Origin: Bradyrhizobium genomosp. I (2014)
GTDB lineage: Bacteria > Pseudomonadota > Alphaproteobacteria > Rhizobiales > Xanthobacteraceae
DNA: 42,313 bases
Direction: 5' to 3'
Assembly (NCBI RefSeq): GCF_000261685.1
Contig: NZ_AJQE01000362.1
Span: forward strand, 1 to 42,313
Shown here: piece by piece, positions 1 to 9,283 of the stretch
How positions within the stretch are numbered: the first letter of the stretch is position 1
Layout of the letters: each line of letters opens with the position of its first letter
Made by a program: the position numbers and the translations under genes
The notes under the pieces: generated by a model
Databases searched by the model: none
What the model was told of the DNA's origin: nothing
Seen by the model: the letters and a program-made list of their open reading frames with translations, nothing else

Positions 1-2
1 AT

Positions 3-1727
3 GCGGCGCGGCAGGAGCAGCGGCGCCGCTCACTGCACGACGTCATGGATCTCGCCGCAAAGTATTTCGCGGAGACATTGGCCTCGCGCGTCGGCGCCAA
101 GGCGCGCGGCTATCTCGCCGACCGCGCCATCTCGCCGGCAACGCAATTGCAGTTCCGCCTCGGCTATGCTCCGCCCGACCGCTTCACGCTGAAGGAGCAT
201 CTCGGCAAGCTCGGCGTCTCCGTCGACGACATGGTCGAGACCGGGCTGTTGATTGGCGGCGACGATATCCCCGTGCCGTATGACCGCTTCCGCGATCGCG
301 TGATGTTTCCGATCACTGATTTGCGCGGCCGCGTCATCGCCTTCGGCGGGCGCGCGCTCGAGAAGGACGTTCCGGCAAAATACCTGAACTCGCCGGAGAC
401 GCCGCTCTTTCACAAGGGCGACAATCTCTACAACCACCAGACCGCGCGCAAGGCGACCCATGACGGCAGCACGCTGATCGTGGTCGAAGGCTATGTCGAC
501 GTCATCGCCATGGTCACCGCGGGCTTTGCAGGCAGCGTCGCGCCGCTTGGCACCGCACTCACCGAAAGCCAGCTCGCGCTGCTCTGGAAGATGGCGGACG
601 AGCCGATCCTCTGCTTCGACGGCGACCGCGCCGGACAGAAGGCGGCTTATCGTGCGGCCGACCTCGCGCTGCCGTTTCTCGCGCCGGGCAAGAGCCTGCG
701 CTTCGCGCTGCTGCCGGAAGGGCAGGACCCCGATGATCTCGTGCGCTCCGGCGGGCGCGGCGCGATCGAGGAGGTGATCGCGGCGGCGCGGCCGCTCGCC
801 GACATGATCTGGTCGCGCGAGCTCGAAGGCGGCAATTTCGCCACCCCCGAGCGCCGCGCCGCGCTTGAAGCGCGCATCAAGGAGCTTACGAACGGCATCC
901 GCGACGAGGTGGTGCGGCGCTATTATCGCGACGAATTCGTCGAACGGCTGCAGCGCACCTTCGCGCCCGAAGGTGGGCGCGGCTTTGGCGGCCGGGGCAG
1001 TTTCCGCCCCGGCGGCGGCCGGCCATTCCAGCCGAGGGCAGGTGCGAATCGATTCGGCGGCCAAGGGGGCGGCCAAGGGTTTGGCGGCCAAGGCTTTGGC
1101 GGCGGCCGCCGCGGCGCACCCGGTCCGACCCCGCTCCCCTCCGGTCCCTACCAGGCGGCGAGCCCCCAGCTGGCGGCAAGTCCGATCATGAAGGGCCAGC
1201 GCAGCGCCATCTCCCGCCGGGAGGCCTTGATCCTGCAATGCCTGATCAACCACCCCTGGCTGCTGCATGAGCATCTCGAGGAGGTCGCCGCCCTGGAGCT
1301 GGCCCATCCCGAGGCTCACAAGCTCAGGGCGGGCATCATTGCTGCCTTCGCCAACGACCACCACCATTCTCCGGACCCGGAGGAGCAGGCGGAGAAGATG
1401 CGCTCCGACCTCGAGAAGGGTGGATTTGCCCAGCTACTTCAAAGAGTTGAACGCTCTATCACCACCGCGGCGGTGTGGGGTGCCCGCGAAGGCGCCGCAC
1501 GGGACGACGTTCTTGCCACCTGGCATCAGCTGGTTGCCTTGCATCGGCAATGGCATTCACTACTTAGAGAGCTGAAGGACGCCGAGCTGGCCTTGGGGGA
1601 GGACCCCAGCGAGGCCAATTTGGCGTGGCTGCGTGACGTCAAGGCTCGGATAGGCGAAGTCGACGGCACCGAAGCCCTGATCGAGGGTTTTGGCGAGCTG
1701 TCGGGTCGGTTCCAGAAGAGCATGTGA
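3..1727 (+). CDS. dnaG: DNA primase DnaG, 5' end outside the window
   Basis: DnaG synthesises RNA primers at the replication fork in contact with the DnaB helicase. The reading frame is open from base 3, so the zinc-finger N-terminus and start codon lie upstream of the window. The TOPRIM catalytic core is visible (EGYVDV near base 486, DGDRAG near base 619). The RNA-polymerase-like basic part precedes it, and a C-terminal helicase-binding region starts near base 1200 (REALILQCLINHPWLL). Between core and C-terminal region, roughly bases 965-1130, lies a Gly/Phe/Gln/Arg-rich low-complexity linker with repeats such as GGQGFGGQGFGGG. The gene is followed by rpoD on the same strand after 375 bp, the usual dnaG-rpoD order. 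A 7-bp stem-loop (1773-1793) follows the stop but has no T-run on this strand. The identification is secure. Confidence 0.96.
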   Translation, partial: AARQEQRRRSLHDVMDLAAKYFAETLASRVGAKARGYLADRAISPATQLQFRLGYAPPDRFTLKEHLGKLGVSVDDMVETGLLIGGDDIPVPYDRFRDRVMFPITDLRGRVIAFGGRALEKDVPAKYLNSPETPLFHKGDNLYNHQTARKATHDGSTLIVVEGYVDVIAMVTAGFAGSVAPLGTALTESQLALLWKMADEPILCFDGDRAGQKAAYRAADLALPFLAPGKSLRFALLPEGQDPDDLVRSGGRGAIEEVIAAARPLADMIWSRELEGGNFATPERRAALEARIKELTNGIRDEVVRRYYRDEFVERLQRTFAPEGGRGFGGRGSFRPGGGRPFQPRAGANRFGGQGGGQGFGGQGFGGGRRGAPGPTPLPSGPYQAASPQLAASPIMKGQRSAISRREALILQCLINHPWLLHEHLEEVAALELAHPEAHKLRAGIIAAFANDHHHSPDPEEQAEKMRSDLEKGGFAQLLQRVERSITTAAVWGAREGAARDDVLATWHQLVALHRQWHSLLRELKDAELALGEDPSEANLAWLRDVKARIGEVDGTEALIEGFGELSGRFQKSM

Positions 1728-2102
1728 TGAAAGAATCATGCGGACGGCCGGGGCCGGAACCGCTAAAAGACTCGCCAAATCCAAGGTTTGGCGGCAAAAA
1801 CAGGGTTAATCGAGGCTTAACGGTCTTGTAGCACTTTGGCCCAGAGGCGGCCGCAGGCAGAACAGACGCGTCAGGAATAAATCCGCGCAATCGCTGTTGG
1901 CACTACACCTGCATCCGCTGCGACAAAGAGGCTGACGAAGCGTTAGGCAATTCCGGCGAGAGAAAGTTGGGGGTGGCGAGAGATATGTGCGCCGCCCTTT
2001 CCGTGTCGAGAGCTGCCGAAGCGAGAGCGTCGAGCAACAGGTTCATGTGAATTCAGGCAGGCGCGGCGAGCGTCTCGCATGAAGCGCGTTTAGGAGCAAT
2101 GG
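1728..2102 (+). promoter_or_regulatory. dnaG-rpoD intergenic region, probably rpoD promoter and leader
   Basis: This 375-base gap has no convincing ORF. It contains a 7-bp stem-loop at 1773-1793, which may end or stabilise dnaG mRNA. It also contains a sigma-54-like sequence TGGCACTACACCTGC at 1898-1912, with GG and GC correctly spaced, and the rpoD ribosome-binding site AGGAG at 2092-2096. No unambiguous sigma-70 promoter could be picked by eye, although an rpoD promoter is expected here. Confidence 0.4.
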
Positions 2103-4247
<2,145 letters not shown>

Positions 4248-4268
4248 TCGTAGTCAGCGATCCAGAAC

Positions 4269-4300
4269 AAAACGGCGGGCCTTGGCTCGCCGTTTTTCTT
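4269..4300 (+). terminator. Rho-independent terminator of rpoD
   Basis: The arms AACGGCGGGCC (4271-4281) and GGCTCGCCGTT (4284-4294) pair over 11 bp with one G-U pair around a very short loop. They are followed by a T-rich tract, TTTTTCTTC. It lies 24 bases after the rpoD stop. Confidence 0.85.
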
Positions 4301-4324
4301 CTCGTCATTGCGAAGCTGAAAAGC

Positions 4325-4561
4325 CTACTTTTTCTTCGCCCCCACCCGTTCGATCCGCTTGATTTCCAGCGCGGGCCGGCCGCTCTTCTCGGCGATCTCG
4401 CGGTCCTGCTCCATGATGAAGGCGCGGGCGGGTTCGTCGCCGTCGAGGCCGCCGAGGAGTTCGGCGGGCACGCGGCGGTTGGAGCGCTGCGAATCGTCTT
4501 CATAGACGACGTTGAAGAAGGCGAATTCGCCTTTGGGGTTGGTTCCGGGTTTTTTGGCCAT
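4325..4561 (-). CDS. Small conserved hypothetical protein (78 aa)
   Basis: This encodes a 78-residue charged, soluble protein starting MAKKPGTNPKGEFAFFNVVY and ending in a basic tail RVGAKKK. It contains no transmembrane segment, signal peptide or cysteine motif. It runs convergently with rpoD and its stop lies just past the rpoD terminator. I recall similar short proteins in Rhizobiales genomes but know no assigned function. Length, a clean ATG start and GC-rich third positions support it as a real gene. Confidence 0.7.
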   Translation of the reverse strand: MAKKPGTNPKGEFAFFNVVYEDDSQRSNRRVPAELLGGLDGDEPARAFIMEQDREIAEKSGRPALEIKRIERVGAKKK

Positions 4562-5077
4562 GGCGGCTTGTCGTCGATCAGGACGCCGCAGTCAAATGAC
4601 TTTGGCGGTCGTCGGCCCGGAGCCGCGGCCTCGCGGAACTCCCCGCGCCGTCGGATCGACGAAACCCTTTTGCAGGAGGGAAGCGCCCGGCGCTTCGCAA
4701 GATCAGATGCGGAATCCTCGATAAACGGCGGGCCGCGAAGCCCGCCGTTTATTCTTGGTCTTCAGCGTCGCCGGGGCTGGCAGGGCGACAACCTAAAATA
4801 GAATGCTAATGCCTTCGCCATACGATGGCAAGGTAAATCGTGAGCGCGTTGATGTCGCAGCGTGCGCATCAGACATGCGTCGATCACGCGCGCCGCCGTC
4901 ACGCGTTTCGAACGTAGTTAGTTGGACAGTCGAAATACTTTGTTCATTTTGCTGGCTCTCGCAGTGCAACGAGAACGCTTCGCCTTGTAGGAAAGTGCGT
5001 TGGCCTGCACGCCTTCCCGCCTGCGAGCAGCTTACGTGATAACAGATGTTACAGGCGTGCGCCGTGCGACGTGCATG
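4562..5077. other. 516-base gap without a convincing gene
   Basis: The left part is the upstream region of the 78-aa gene. The middle holds a perfect inverted repeat (4721-4752). The right part, about 4800-4985, is visibly richer in A and T than its surroundings and has no ORF with coding character. I see no tRNA or repeat there. Confidence 0.5.
4721..4757 (+). terminator. Perfect 12-bp hairpin with T-rich flank, orphan terminator-like
   Basis: Arms ATAAACGGCGGG (4721-4732) and CCCGCCGTTTAT (4741-4752) match perfectly around an 8-nt loop. The plus-strand continuation TTTATTCTT resembles a terminator tail. No recognised gene points into it from the left: the 78-aa gene runs away from it. It may end an unannotated small transcript. 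Confidence 0.5.
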
Positions 5078-5422
5078 TCACCTTGTCCGCGTGCGCTGCA
5101 CCACTTCCCGCACGGCGAGCCGCGATCCGTGGCCGCCGTCCTTGTCGCCGTCCTCCTTGCGTCCCTGCGCCATGATCGCGCTGCCCATCGCGGCCGAGCC
5201 GAAGGTGATGAGGAAGGAGGCGAGCAGCAGGAGAAGCGCAACGCCGGGCGCGCGATCGGCGAAGATCAGCTCGCGCAGATGTCCGGGGTTGAGCCAGAGC
5301 AGGCCGCCGACCAGCAGCGCGGCGGCGCAGGCGCCGATCGCGAGGTTGATGGCGAGCAGGCGGAACAGGGGGATGCGCAGGAGAGTGGGGCGAGGTGGTT
5401 GAGCGGGCTGATGGTCGGACAT
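5078..5422 (-). CDS. Small inner-membrane protein of unknown function (114 aa)
   Basis: This is a 114-residue protein with two predicted membrane helices, about residues 19-43 (FRLLAINLAIGACAAALLVGG) and 60-84 (VALLLLLASFLITFGSAAMGS). They are joined by a short loop with the acidic/basic stretch HLRELIFADRAP. The proline-rich N-terminus and the charged C-terminal tail (GRKEDGDKDGG and beyond) are probably cytoplasmic. The start is the ATG at 5422. It lies in the same direction as, and downstream of, the 175-aa gene, separated by 134 bases. I do not recognise a named family. Confidence 0.7.
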   Translation of the reverse strand: MSDHQPAQPPRPTLLRIPLFRLLAINLAIGACAAALLVGGLLWLNPGHLRELIFADRAPGVALLLLLASFLITFGSAAMGSAIMAQGRKEDGDKDGGHGSRLAVREVVQRTRTR

Positions 5423-5556
5423 GGTTGATCGCTTCGTGCTGGCTCAACACATCGCGCGACGGCGCTGCGCAAGAGGAGGGTGGCGGACCACGCGTCTCAT
5501 ACGGCAGCGTCGCGGCCTTTGGGACTCAATCCTCGGAAGCCCACCGCATCCCGCCG

Positions 5557-6084
5557 TCAGGCCGCCGGCGCCACCGGGTGGCCCGCCTCGCTCGCCTGCG
5601 CCGCCTGCTGGCGCTCCATCATGGTCTGCCACAGCGTTGCGATGCTCTCTTGCGTCTGCGGGGCGATCAGGCAATGGCCCTCATTGTCGAAGCCGCAGAA
5701 CCGCACCGACGCGTCCTTCTTCACCTCGGTCAGCGCTTGGTTGATCATCTCCAGGCACGTCATGACCTGGCCGACGTCCTGCAGGCGCGTGTGATGCAGG
5801 ATGTCCATCAGGCGGAACGTCATCACCGCGGGGCGGCCGAAGCTGATGCCGGGGCGGCCGAGCTCGAACAGCACGTTCACCGCAGGAAGCACGCCGCGGA
5901 TGTGCTCGAGCACGCCGGCCATGTCCTCCACGTTGCAGGCGACGAGATGGGCAGCCTGCGGCGGCGCGGCCACCGGCGTTGGTGGCGCAAGGCCGAGCGC
6001 GGCGATCACCTCCTGCTCGATCCATTGCCGCACCGGGGCGGGGGCATTGCGGATCTGCTCGGCGGTCAAGGTAATTCCGGTCAT
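5557..6084 (-). CDS. Conserved hypothetical protein (175 aa)
   Basis: This encodes a 175-residue soluble protein. An N-terminal helical part (LTAEQIRNAPAPVRQWIEQEV) is followed by a Pro/Ala linker and a compact region rich in hydrophobic and helix-forming residues (FGRPAVMTFRLMDILHHTRL, MTCLEMINQAL). A segment with FCGFDNEGHCLI follows, holding two cysteines. There is no signal peptide, membrane segment or recognised catalytic motif. Codon use is typical of the window, with GC-rich third positions. The function is unknown. It may be transcribed together with the small membrane protein that follows. Confidence 0.75.
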   Translation of the reverse strand: MTGITLTAEQIRNAPAPVRQWIEQEVIAALGLAPPTPVAAPPQAAHLVACNVEDMAGVLEHIRGVLPAVNVLFELGRPGISFGRPAVMTFRLMDILHHTRLQDVGQVMTCLEMINQALTEVKKDASVRFCGFDNEGHCLIAPQTQESIATLWQTMMERQQAAQASEAGHPVAPAA

Positions 6085-6143
6085 GTGAGGTCTCCTGTTT
6101 GCCTCAATCTAGAAAGCACGGCGTGGGACGGTTTGATGCGGAT

Positions 6144-6216
6144 CAAGCCTTGCGCCTCAAGCCTTGCGCCTCAAGGTCTTGCGCTTCAAGGTCTTGCGCT
6201 TCAAGGTCTTGCGCTT
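6144..6216. repeat. Five-copy short tandem repeat (14/15 bp)
   Basis: Two 14-bp units CAAGCCTTGCGCCT (6144-6157, 6158-6171) are followed by three identical 15-bp units CAAGGTCTTGCGCTT (6172-6186, 6187-6201, 6202-6216). The array lies about 70 bases upstream of the transglycosylase start, in its likely promoter or leader. Confidence 0.9.
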
Positions 6217-6286
6217 TGACGCTCGCAGCGTTCCCGGGCATGATCACCAGCTGCTTCGCGCCAGGATTTTGGGGGATTGCTTCCAC

Positions 6287-7093
6287 ATGCCGAGACTGCT
6301 TCTCGCCGCCGCCTTCGTCATTTGTCTGGCCGGCGGGTCGGCGCAGGCCGCGCGCTGCGGCGGTGATTTCGATAGTTTTATCGCCGGCATGGCGCAGGAA
6401 GCGCAGGCCGCCGGCGTCTCGGCGAGCGTGACCAATGCCGCGCTCAGCGGCGTGACGCAGGATGGCGCCGTGCTCGCCTTCGACCGGCGCCAGCGCTACA
6501 CCTTCAAGAAGAGCTTCGAGCAGTACGTCTCGACCCGCGTCGGCCCCGGCCGCATCAATGGCGGCCGCGCGATGCTGCAGCGTCACGCGACGTTGCTGTC
6601 GCGCATCGAGCAGCAATTCGGCGTGCCCCGCTATATCCTGGTCGCGATCTGGGGGCTGGAGAGCGATTTCGGCAAGGGCGACACCGGCAAGCTGCCGGTG
6701 ATCCGCACGCTGGCGACGCTCGCGCATGATTGCCGCCGCACCGATCTGTTCCAGGGCGAACTGCTCGCCGCGCTCAAGATCGTGCAGCGCGGCGACCTGC
6801 CGCTGCGCGACCTCATCGGCGCCTATGCCGGCGAGATCGGCCAGACCCAGTTCCTGCCGTCGTCCTACGTTAAATACGGCGTCGATTTCGACGGCGACGG
6901 CCATGTCGACCTCCGCCACAGTGTTCCCGACGTGCTCGCCTCGACCGCGAACCTCCTGCACACCAACGGCTTCAAGATGGGCCAGCCCTATGGCGAAGGC
7001 ACCGCCAATTTCGAGGCGATGCGGGAGTGGAACAGAGCGGTGGTCTACCGCAAGACCATCGGGTATTTCGCTGACCGGCTGGCGGGGCAGTGA
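6287..7093 (+). CDS. Secreted lytic murein transglycosylase (MltB-like)
   Basis: This enzyme cleaves the glycan strands of peptidoglycan in the periplasm, forming 1,6-anhydromuramic acid ends. The chosen ATG at 6287 gives 268 residues beginning with a clear signal peptide (MPRLLLAAAFVICLAGGSAQA). It has GGGGGA as ribosome-binding site. A longer in-frame reading would start from TTG inside the tandem repeat and is unlikely. Family motifs include the catalytic-glutamate segment WGLESDFG (about residue 121) and the downstream IGAYAGEIGQTQFLPSSYVKYGVDFDGDG block. It belongs to the SLT_2/MltB superfamily and is shorter than E. coli MltB because it lacks a C-terminal peptidoglycan-binding domain. 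Nothing in its context shows its regulation apart from the repeat array upstream. Confidence 0.88.
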   Translation: MPRLLLAAAFVICLAGGSAQAARCGGDFDSFIAGMAQEAQAAGVSASVTNAALSGVTQDGAVLAFDRRQRYTFKKSFEQYVSTRVGPGRINGGRAMLQRHATLLSRIEQQFGVPRYILVAIWGLESDFGKGDTGKLPVIRTLATLAHDCRRTDLFQGELLAALKIVQRGDLPLRDLIGAYAGEIGQTQFLPSSYVKYGVDFDGDGHVDLRHSVPDVLASTANLLHTNGFKMGQPYGEGTANFEAMREWNRAVVYRKTIGYFADRLAGQ

Positions 7094-7109
7094 GGAGCCA
7101 CATACTCGC

Positions 7110-7305
7110 TGTCATCCTCGCTGTCATCGCCCGGCTTGCCGCCTTTGCTGAAGCTTCGGCGTGCCGAGCATCCGTGTGGGCCTCGGCGTAGCCTTGGCGG
7201 AGCCGGGACCGGGCGATCCAGTACGCCGAGACAGTCGTGGTTCAATCGAGAAGCCGCGGCGCGCTGGATTCCCCGCTTTCGCGGGAAATGACAGCGGAGT
7301 GTGAA
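7110..7305. repeat. Bradyrhizobium-type intergenic palindromic repeat
   Basis: Non-coding sequence carries the hallmarks of the dispersed Rhizobiales repeats: CTGTCATCGCCCGGCTTG at the left, GACCGGGCGATCCAGTACGC in the middle and TTTCGCGGGAAATGACAGC at the right end. Together these make nested inverted repeats. Recognition is from memory of similar elements between genes in Bradyrhizobium. The copy is imperfect internally. Confidence 0.6.
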
Positions 7306-7317
7306 CGTGTGTTGTTG

Positions 7318-7541
7318 CGCCCCTGACTCCTTCCCCGTCCGCTTCGCCATCTTCTCCAGCCGCCGCTGCAACGGCGCCCACGACGTCCCAAAGGCCGAAG
7401 CGCGGGCAACAGGTCCATGAAACGGGCGTCGTTGCCGATCAGGATGCGCGGTTCGTTCTTCTCGATGCCCCTGATGATGCGCAGCGCGGCGTCCTTCGGC
7501 GAATTCCCCCCGTCGAGTCCCCAATCGTGGAACCATGAATT
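7318..7541 (-). pseudogene. Remnant of a short-chain dehydrogenase C-terminus
   Basis: On the minus strand one frame reads SWFHDWGLDGGNSPKDAAL followed by RIIRGIEKNEPRILIGNDAR and FMDLL. This is the typical C-terminal segment of SDR oxidoreductases (pattern like PEKAARIILRGIEKN-RILVGPDA). The match then continues in another frame as TSWAPLQRRLEKMAKRTGKE, so there is a frameshift near 7390-7410. An in-frame TGA lies just upstream of the N-terminal side (7554-7556), and no Rossmann fold or catalytic YxxxK part is present. The gene is therefore a truncated, frameshifted relic. Confidence 0.65.
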
Positions 7542-7620
7542 ACTTTTTTGAAATCAGACCGAACCGTTGCCGGCCTCGGCTTTTAACACCTGTTGTAGAG
7601 GCATGCATTGGGAGCCGCCG

Positions 7621-7995
7621 ATGGGACAGGCAGAACCATTTCGCGCGACAGTGCTCATCGTTGAAGACGACGTCATGCAGCGGGAGATGCTTTGCGTTCT
7701 GCTGGAACAGAGCGGCTACCGGGTGATCCAGTGCGAAAGCGCCGAGGCGGCCGAGCGCGTCCTCGACACGAGCGCCGGCACGCTCTGTCTGATGCTGACC
7801 GACGTCCAGCTCGCCGGCCGCATGAACGGCGTCGAGCTCGCGCACGTCGCCAAGCACCGCAATCCGAAGCTCGATGTCGTCGTCACCTCCGGCCGTCCCT
7901 TGAAGCAGCCCTTGCCCGATGGCGCCAAGTTCTGGGCTAAACCCTGGGCGCCGCTCGACGTGCTGCGCGAGGCCGAGATCGCCCAGCGGTCCTGA
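7621..7995 (+). CDS. Single-domain response regulator (receiver only)
   Basis: This is a 124-residue CheY-like receiver domain with no output domain. Key residues are all present: acidic pair D16/D17 (IVEDD), phospho-acceptor D61 (MLTDVQL), T89 (VVVTSG) and K107 (WAKPW). ATG at 7621 is preceded by GGGA. An in-frame TTG further upstream (7567) would add an unconvincing tail. Such proteins act by protein-protein contact or as phosphate sinks in phosphorelays. No histidine kinase gene is in the window, so the partner is unknown. It is followed after 55 bases by a LysE-type exporter, which may or may not share its transcript. Confidence 0.88.
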   Translation: MGQAEPFRATVLIVEDDVMQREMLCVLLEQSGYRVIQCESAEAAERVLDTSAGTLCLMLTDVQLAGRMNGVELAHVAKHRNPKLDVVVTSGRPLKQPLPDGAKFWAKPWAPLDVLREAEIAQRS

Positions 7996-8050
7996 TGGCT
8001 GCCCCGCGGGCTCGCTTTCTCGCCGCGAGCCGCGGTGGTAGGGTCCGACC

Positions 8051-8662
8051 ATGACCCTGTCCTTCCTGCTCACCTCGCTCATCGTCGTCGCTTCTCCGGG
8101 CACCGGCGTGCTCTACACCCTGGCCGCGGCGCTGACCCGCGGCTCGCGGGCCAGCATGGCCGCCGCCTTCGGCTGCACGCTCGGCATCGTGCCGCACATG
8201 GTGGCGGCGATGCTCGGCCTTGCCGCCGTGCTCCACACCAGCGCGCTCGCCTTCGCCGCGCTGAAATGGTGCGGCGTCGGCTATCTGCTCTACATGTCCT
8301 GGCAGGCGCTGCGCGAGACGGGGGCGCTGGCGGTTGACGGCGAGATCAAGCAGCGTTCGAGCGGCCGCGTCATCGTCACCGGCTTTCTGATCAACATCCT
8401 CAATCCAAAACTGTCGATCTTCTTCCTCGCCTTCCTGCCGCAGTTCATCGCAACGGACGAGGCTCACGTGCTGGCGCGCATGCTGGAATTGAGCGGCGCC
8501 TTCATGGCGATGACCTTTGCGGTGTTCGTCCTCTACGGCCTCTGCGCCGCCTCGGTGCGCGAGCGCGTCATCTCCCGTCCGCGCGTCATGGCCTGGCTGC
8601 GGCGGAGTTTTGCGGCAGGGTTTGCCGCGCTCGGTGCCAAGCTGGCGTTCGCCGAGCGGTAG
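8051..8662 (+). CDS. LysE/RhtB family amino-acid exporter
   Basis: This is a 203-residue inner-membrane protein with about six hydrophobic segments (for example LSFLLTSLIVVASPGTGVLY and LINILNPKLSIFFLAFLPQF). The first-helix motif SPGTGVLYTLAAAL and the internal NILNPKLSIFFLAFLPQF motif are typical of the LysE/RhtB translocators, which export amino acids or related metabolites by proton antiport. The substrate cannot be told from sequence. The start is the ATG at 8051. It lies downstream of the receiver gene on the same strand. Confidence 0.88.
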   Translation: MTLSFLLTSLIVVASPGTGVLYTLAAALTRGSRASMAAAFGCTLGIVPHMVAAMLGLAAVLHTSALAFAALKWCGVGYLLYMSWQALRETGALAVDGEIKQRSSGRVIVTGFLINILNPKLSIFFLAFLPQFIATDEAHVLARMLELSGAFMAMTFAVFVLYGLCAASVRERVISRPRVMAWLRRSFAAGFAALGAKLAFAER

Positions 8663-8708
8663 GTGCCTCTTCAGGGAGTGAGAGAGCGGAGTTCGAAAAG
8701 CCAACAAA

Positions 8709-8732
8709 TAAAAAAGCGGGCCTGTTGCCCGC
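8709..8732 (-). terminator. Terminator of the KA-rich small gene
   Basis: Read on the minus strand, GCGGGC-AACAG-GCCCGC forms a 6-bp stem and is followed by TTTTTTATTTG, a good Rho-independent signature. It ends a leftward transcript. The only leftward gene feeding it is the small lysine-rich ORF at 8810-8878. Confidence 0.75.
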
Positions 8733-8762
8733 CACCTTCAACCCCGATCGAGGTTACCCGAC

Positions 8763-8791
8763 GCCCGGGCGGAGCGATACTCCACCCGGGC
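8763..8791 (-). other. Strong stem-loop in the 3' UTR of the KA-rich gene
   Basis: GCCCGGGCGGAG (8763-8774) and CTCCACCCGGGC (8780-8791) form a 12-bp stem with one G-U pair when read on the minus strand. It lies between the small gene's stop codon and its terminator. It has no T-run of its own. Confidence 0.6.
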
Positions 8792-8809
8792 AAAGAAACA
8801 GAAGCCTCG

Positions 8810-8878
8810 TTACTTCTTCTTCGCCTTCTTGGCCTTTTTCGCCTTCTTCTTCGTCGCCTTCTTCGCTTTCTTAGCCAT
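8810..8878 (-). CDS. Tiny lysine/alanine-rich peptide (22 aa)
   Basis: A 22-codon ORF runs from ATG (8878-8876) to TAA (8812-8810). It is made only of Met, Ala, Lys and one Thr, starting MAKKAKKATKKK and ending KAKKAKKK. The spacing of AKK triplets resembles the tails of histone H1-like and other nucleic-acid-binding proteins. A ribosome-binding site AGAGGA lies four bases upstream. A stem-loop (8763-8791) and a Rho-independent terminator (8709-8732) follow on the same strand, giving a complete small transcription unit. Its predicted role, binding DNA or RNA through charge, is inferred from composition only. The ORF is too short for usual gene callers. Confidence 0.6.
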   Translation of the reverse strand: MAKKAKKATKKKAKKAKKAKKK

Positions 8879-9283
8879 AGTATCCTCTTAGGGGTTAATG
8901 GTGGAACGCGACACGAGGGATGCTCGGCGGAGGGCCAGCCTCGCAACATCCTCAATGACAAACTCAGCAGATTCGGAGCCGGCTGCCCCGCGCTGTCATA
9001 TCTCCGTCATCGCGTTATCCACAGCTCAGATGCATTTTCGGGTGAATTTGGTGCGCGAATCCGCATCGCCGCGCCAGCGCAGCATCGCTGGCGGCAGGCT
9101 TAGCGATCCGGCAACAACCGCGCGCCGTTCATGAATCCAAAACCAAAGGCGCGTTTTCAAGGATCGCAGTGAGACTCCGTTAAGCGCAACAGCCGCATTG
9201 TCCCCCGCAAGAAAACGGGGATGGGTGATGGACCGACGGCTGCCAGGGACGGGGGGCGCGAGGCTGCGCGTGCTGCACGTGTC
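8879..9283. other. Divergent intergenic region, about 400 bases
   Basis: This stretch separates the leftward KA-rich gene from the rightward diguanylate cyclase and should hold both promoters. I see one perfect DnaA-box-like nonamer, TTATCCACA at 9015-9023, and no convincing ORF. If the cyclase started at the ATG at 9221, the region would end there. Confidence 0.4.

Noticed and set aside
1773..1793. Stem-loop after dnaG as a terminator
   Set aside because: The 7-bp stem CGCCAAA/TTTGGCG lacks a T-run on the plus strand. It is mentioned but not called as a terminator.
9015..9023. A perfect DnaA box, TTATCCACA
   Set aside because: It is single, with no cluster, AT-rich unwinding region or replication gene beside it. 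One match by chance is plausible, so I do not call an origin.
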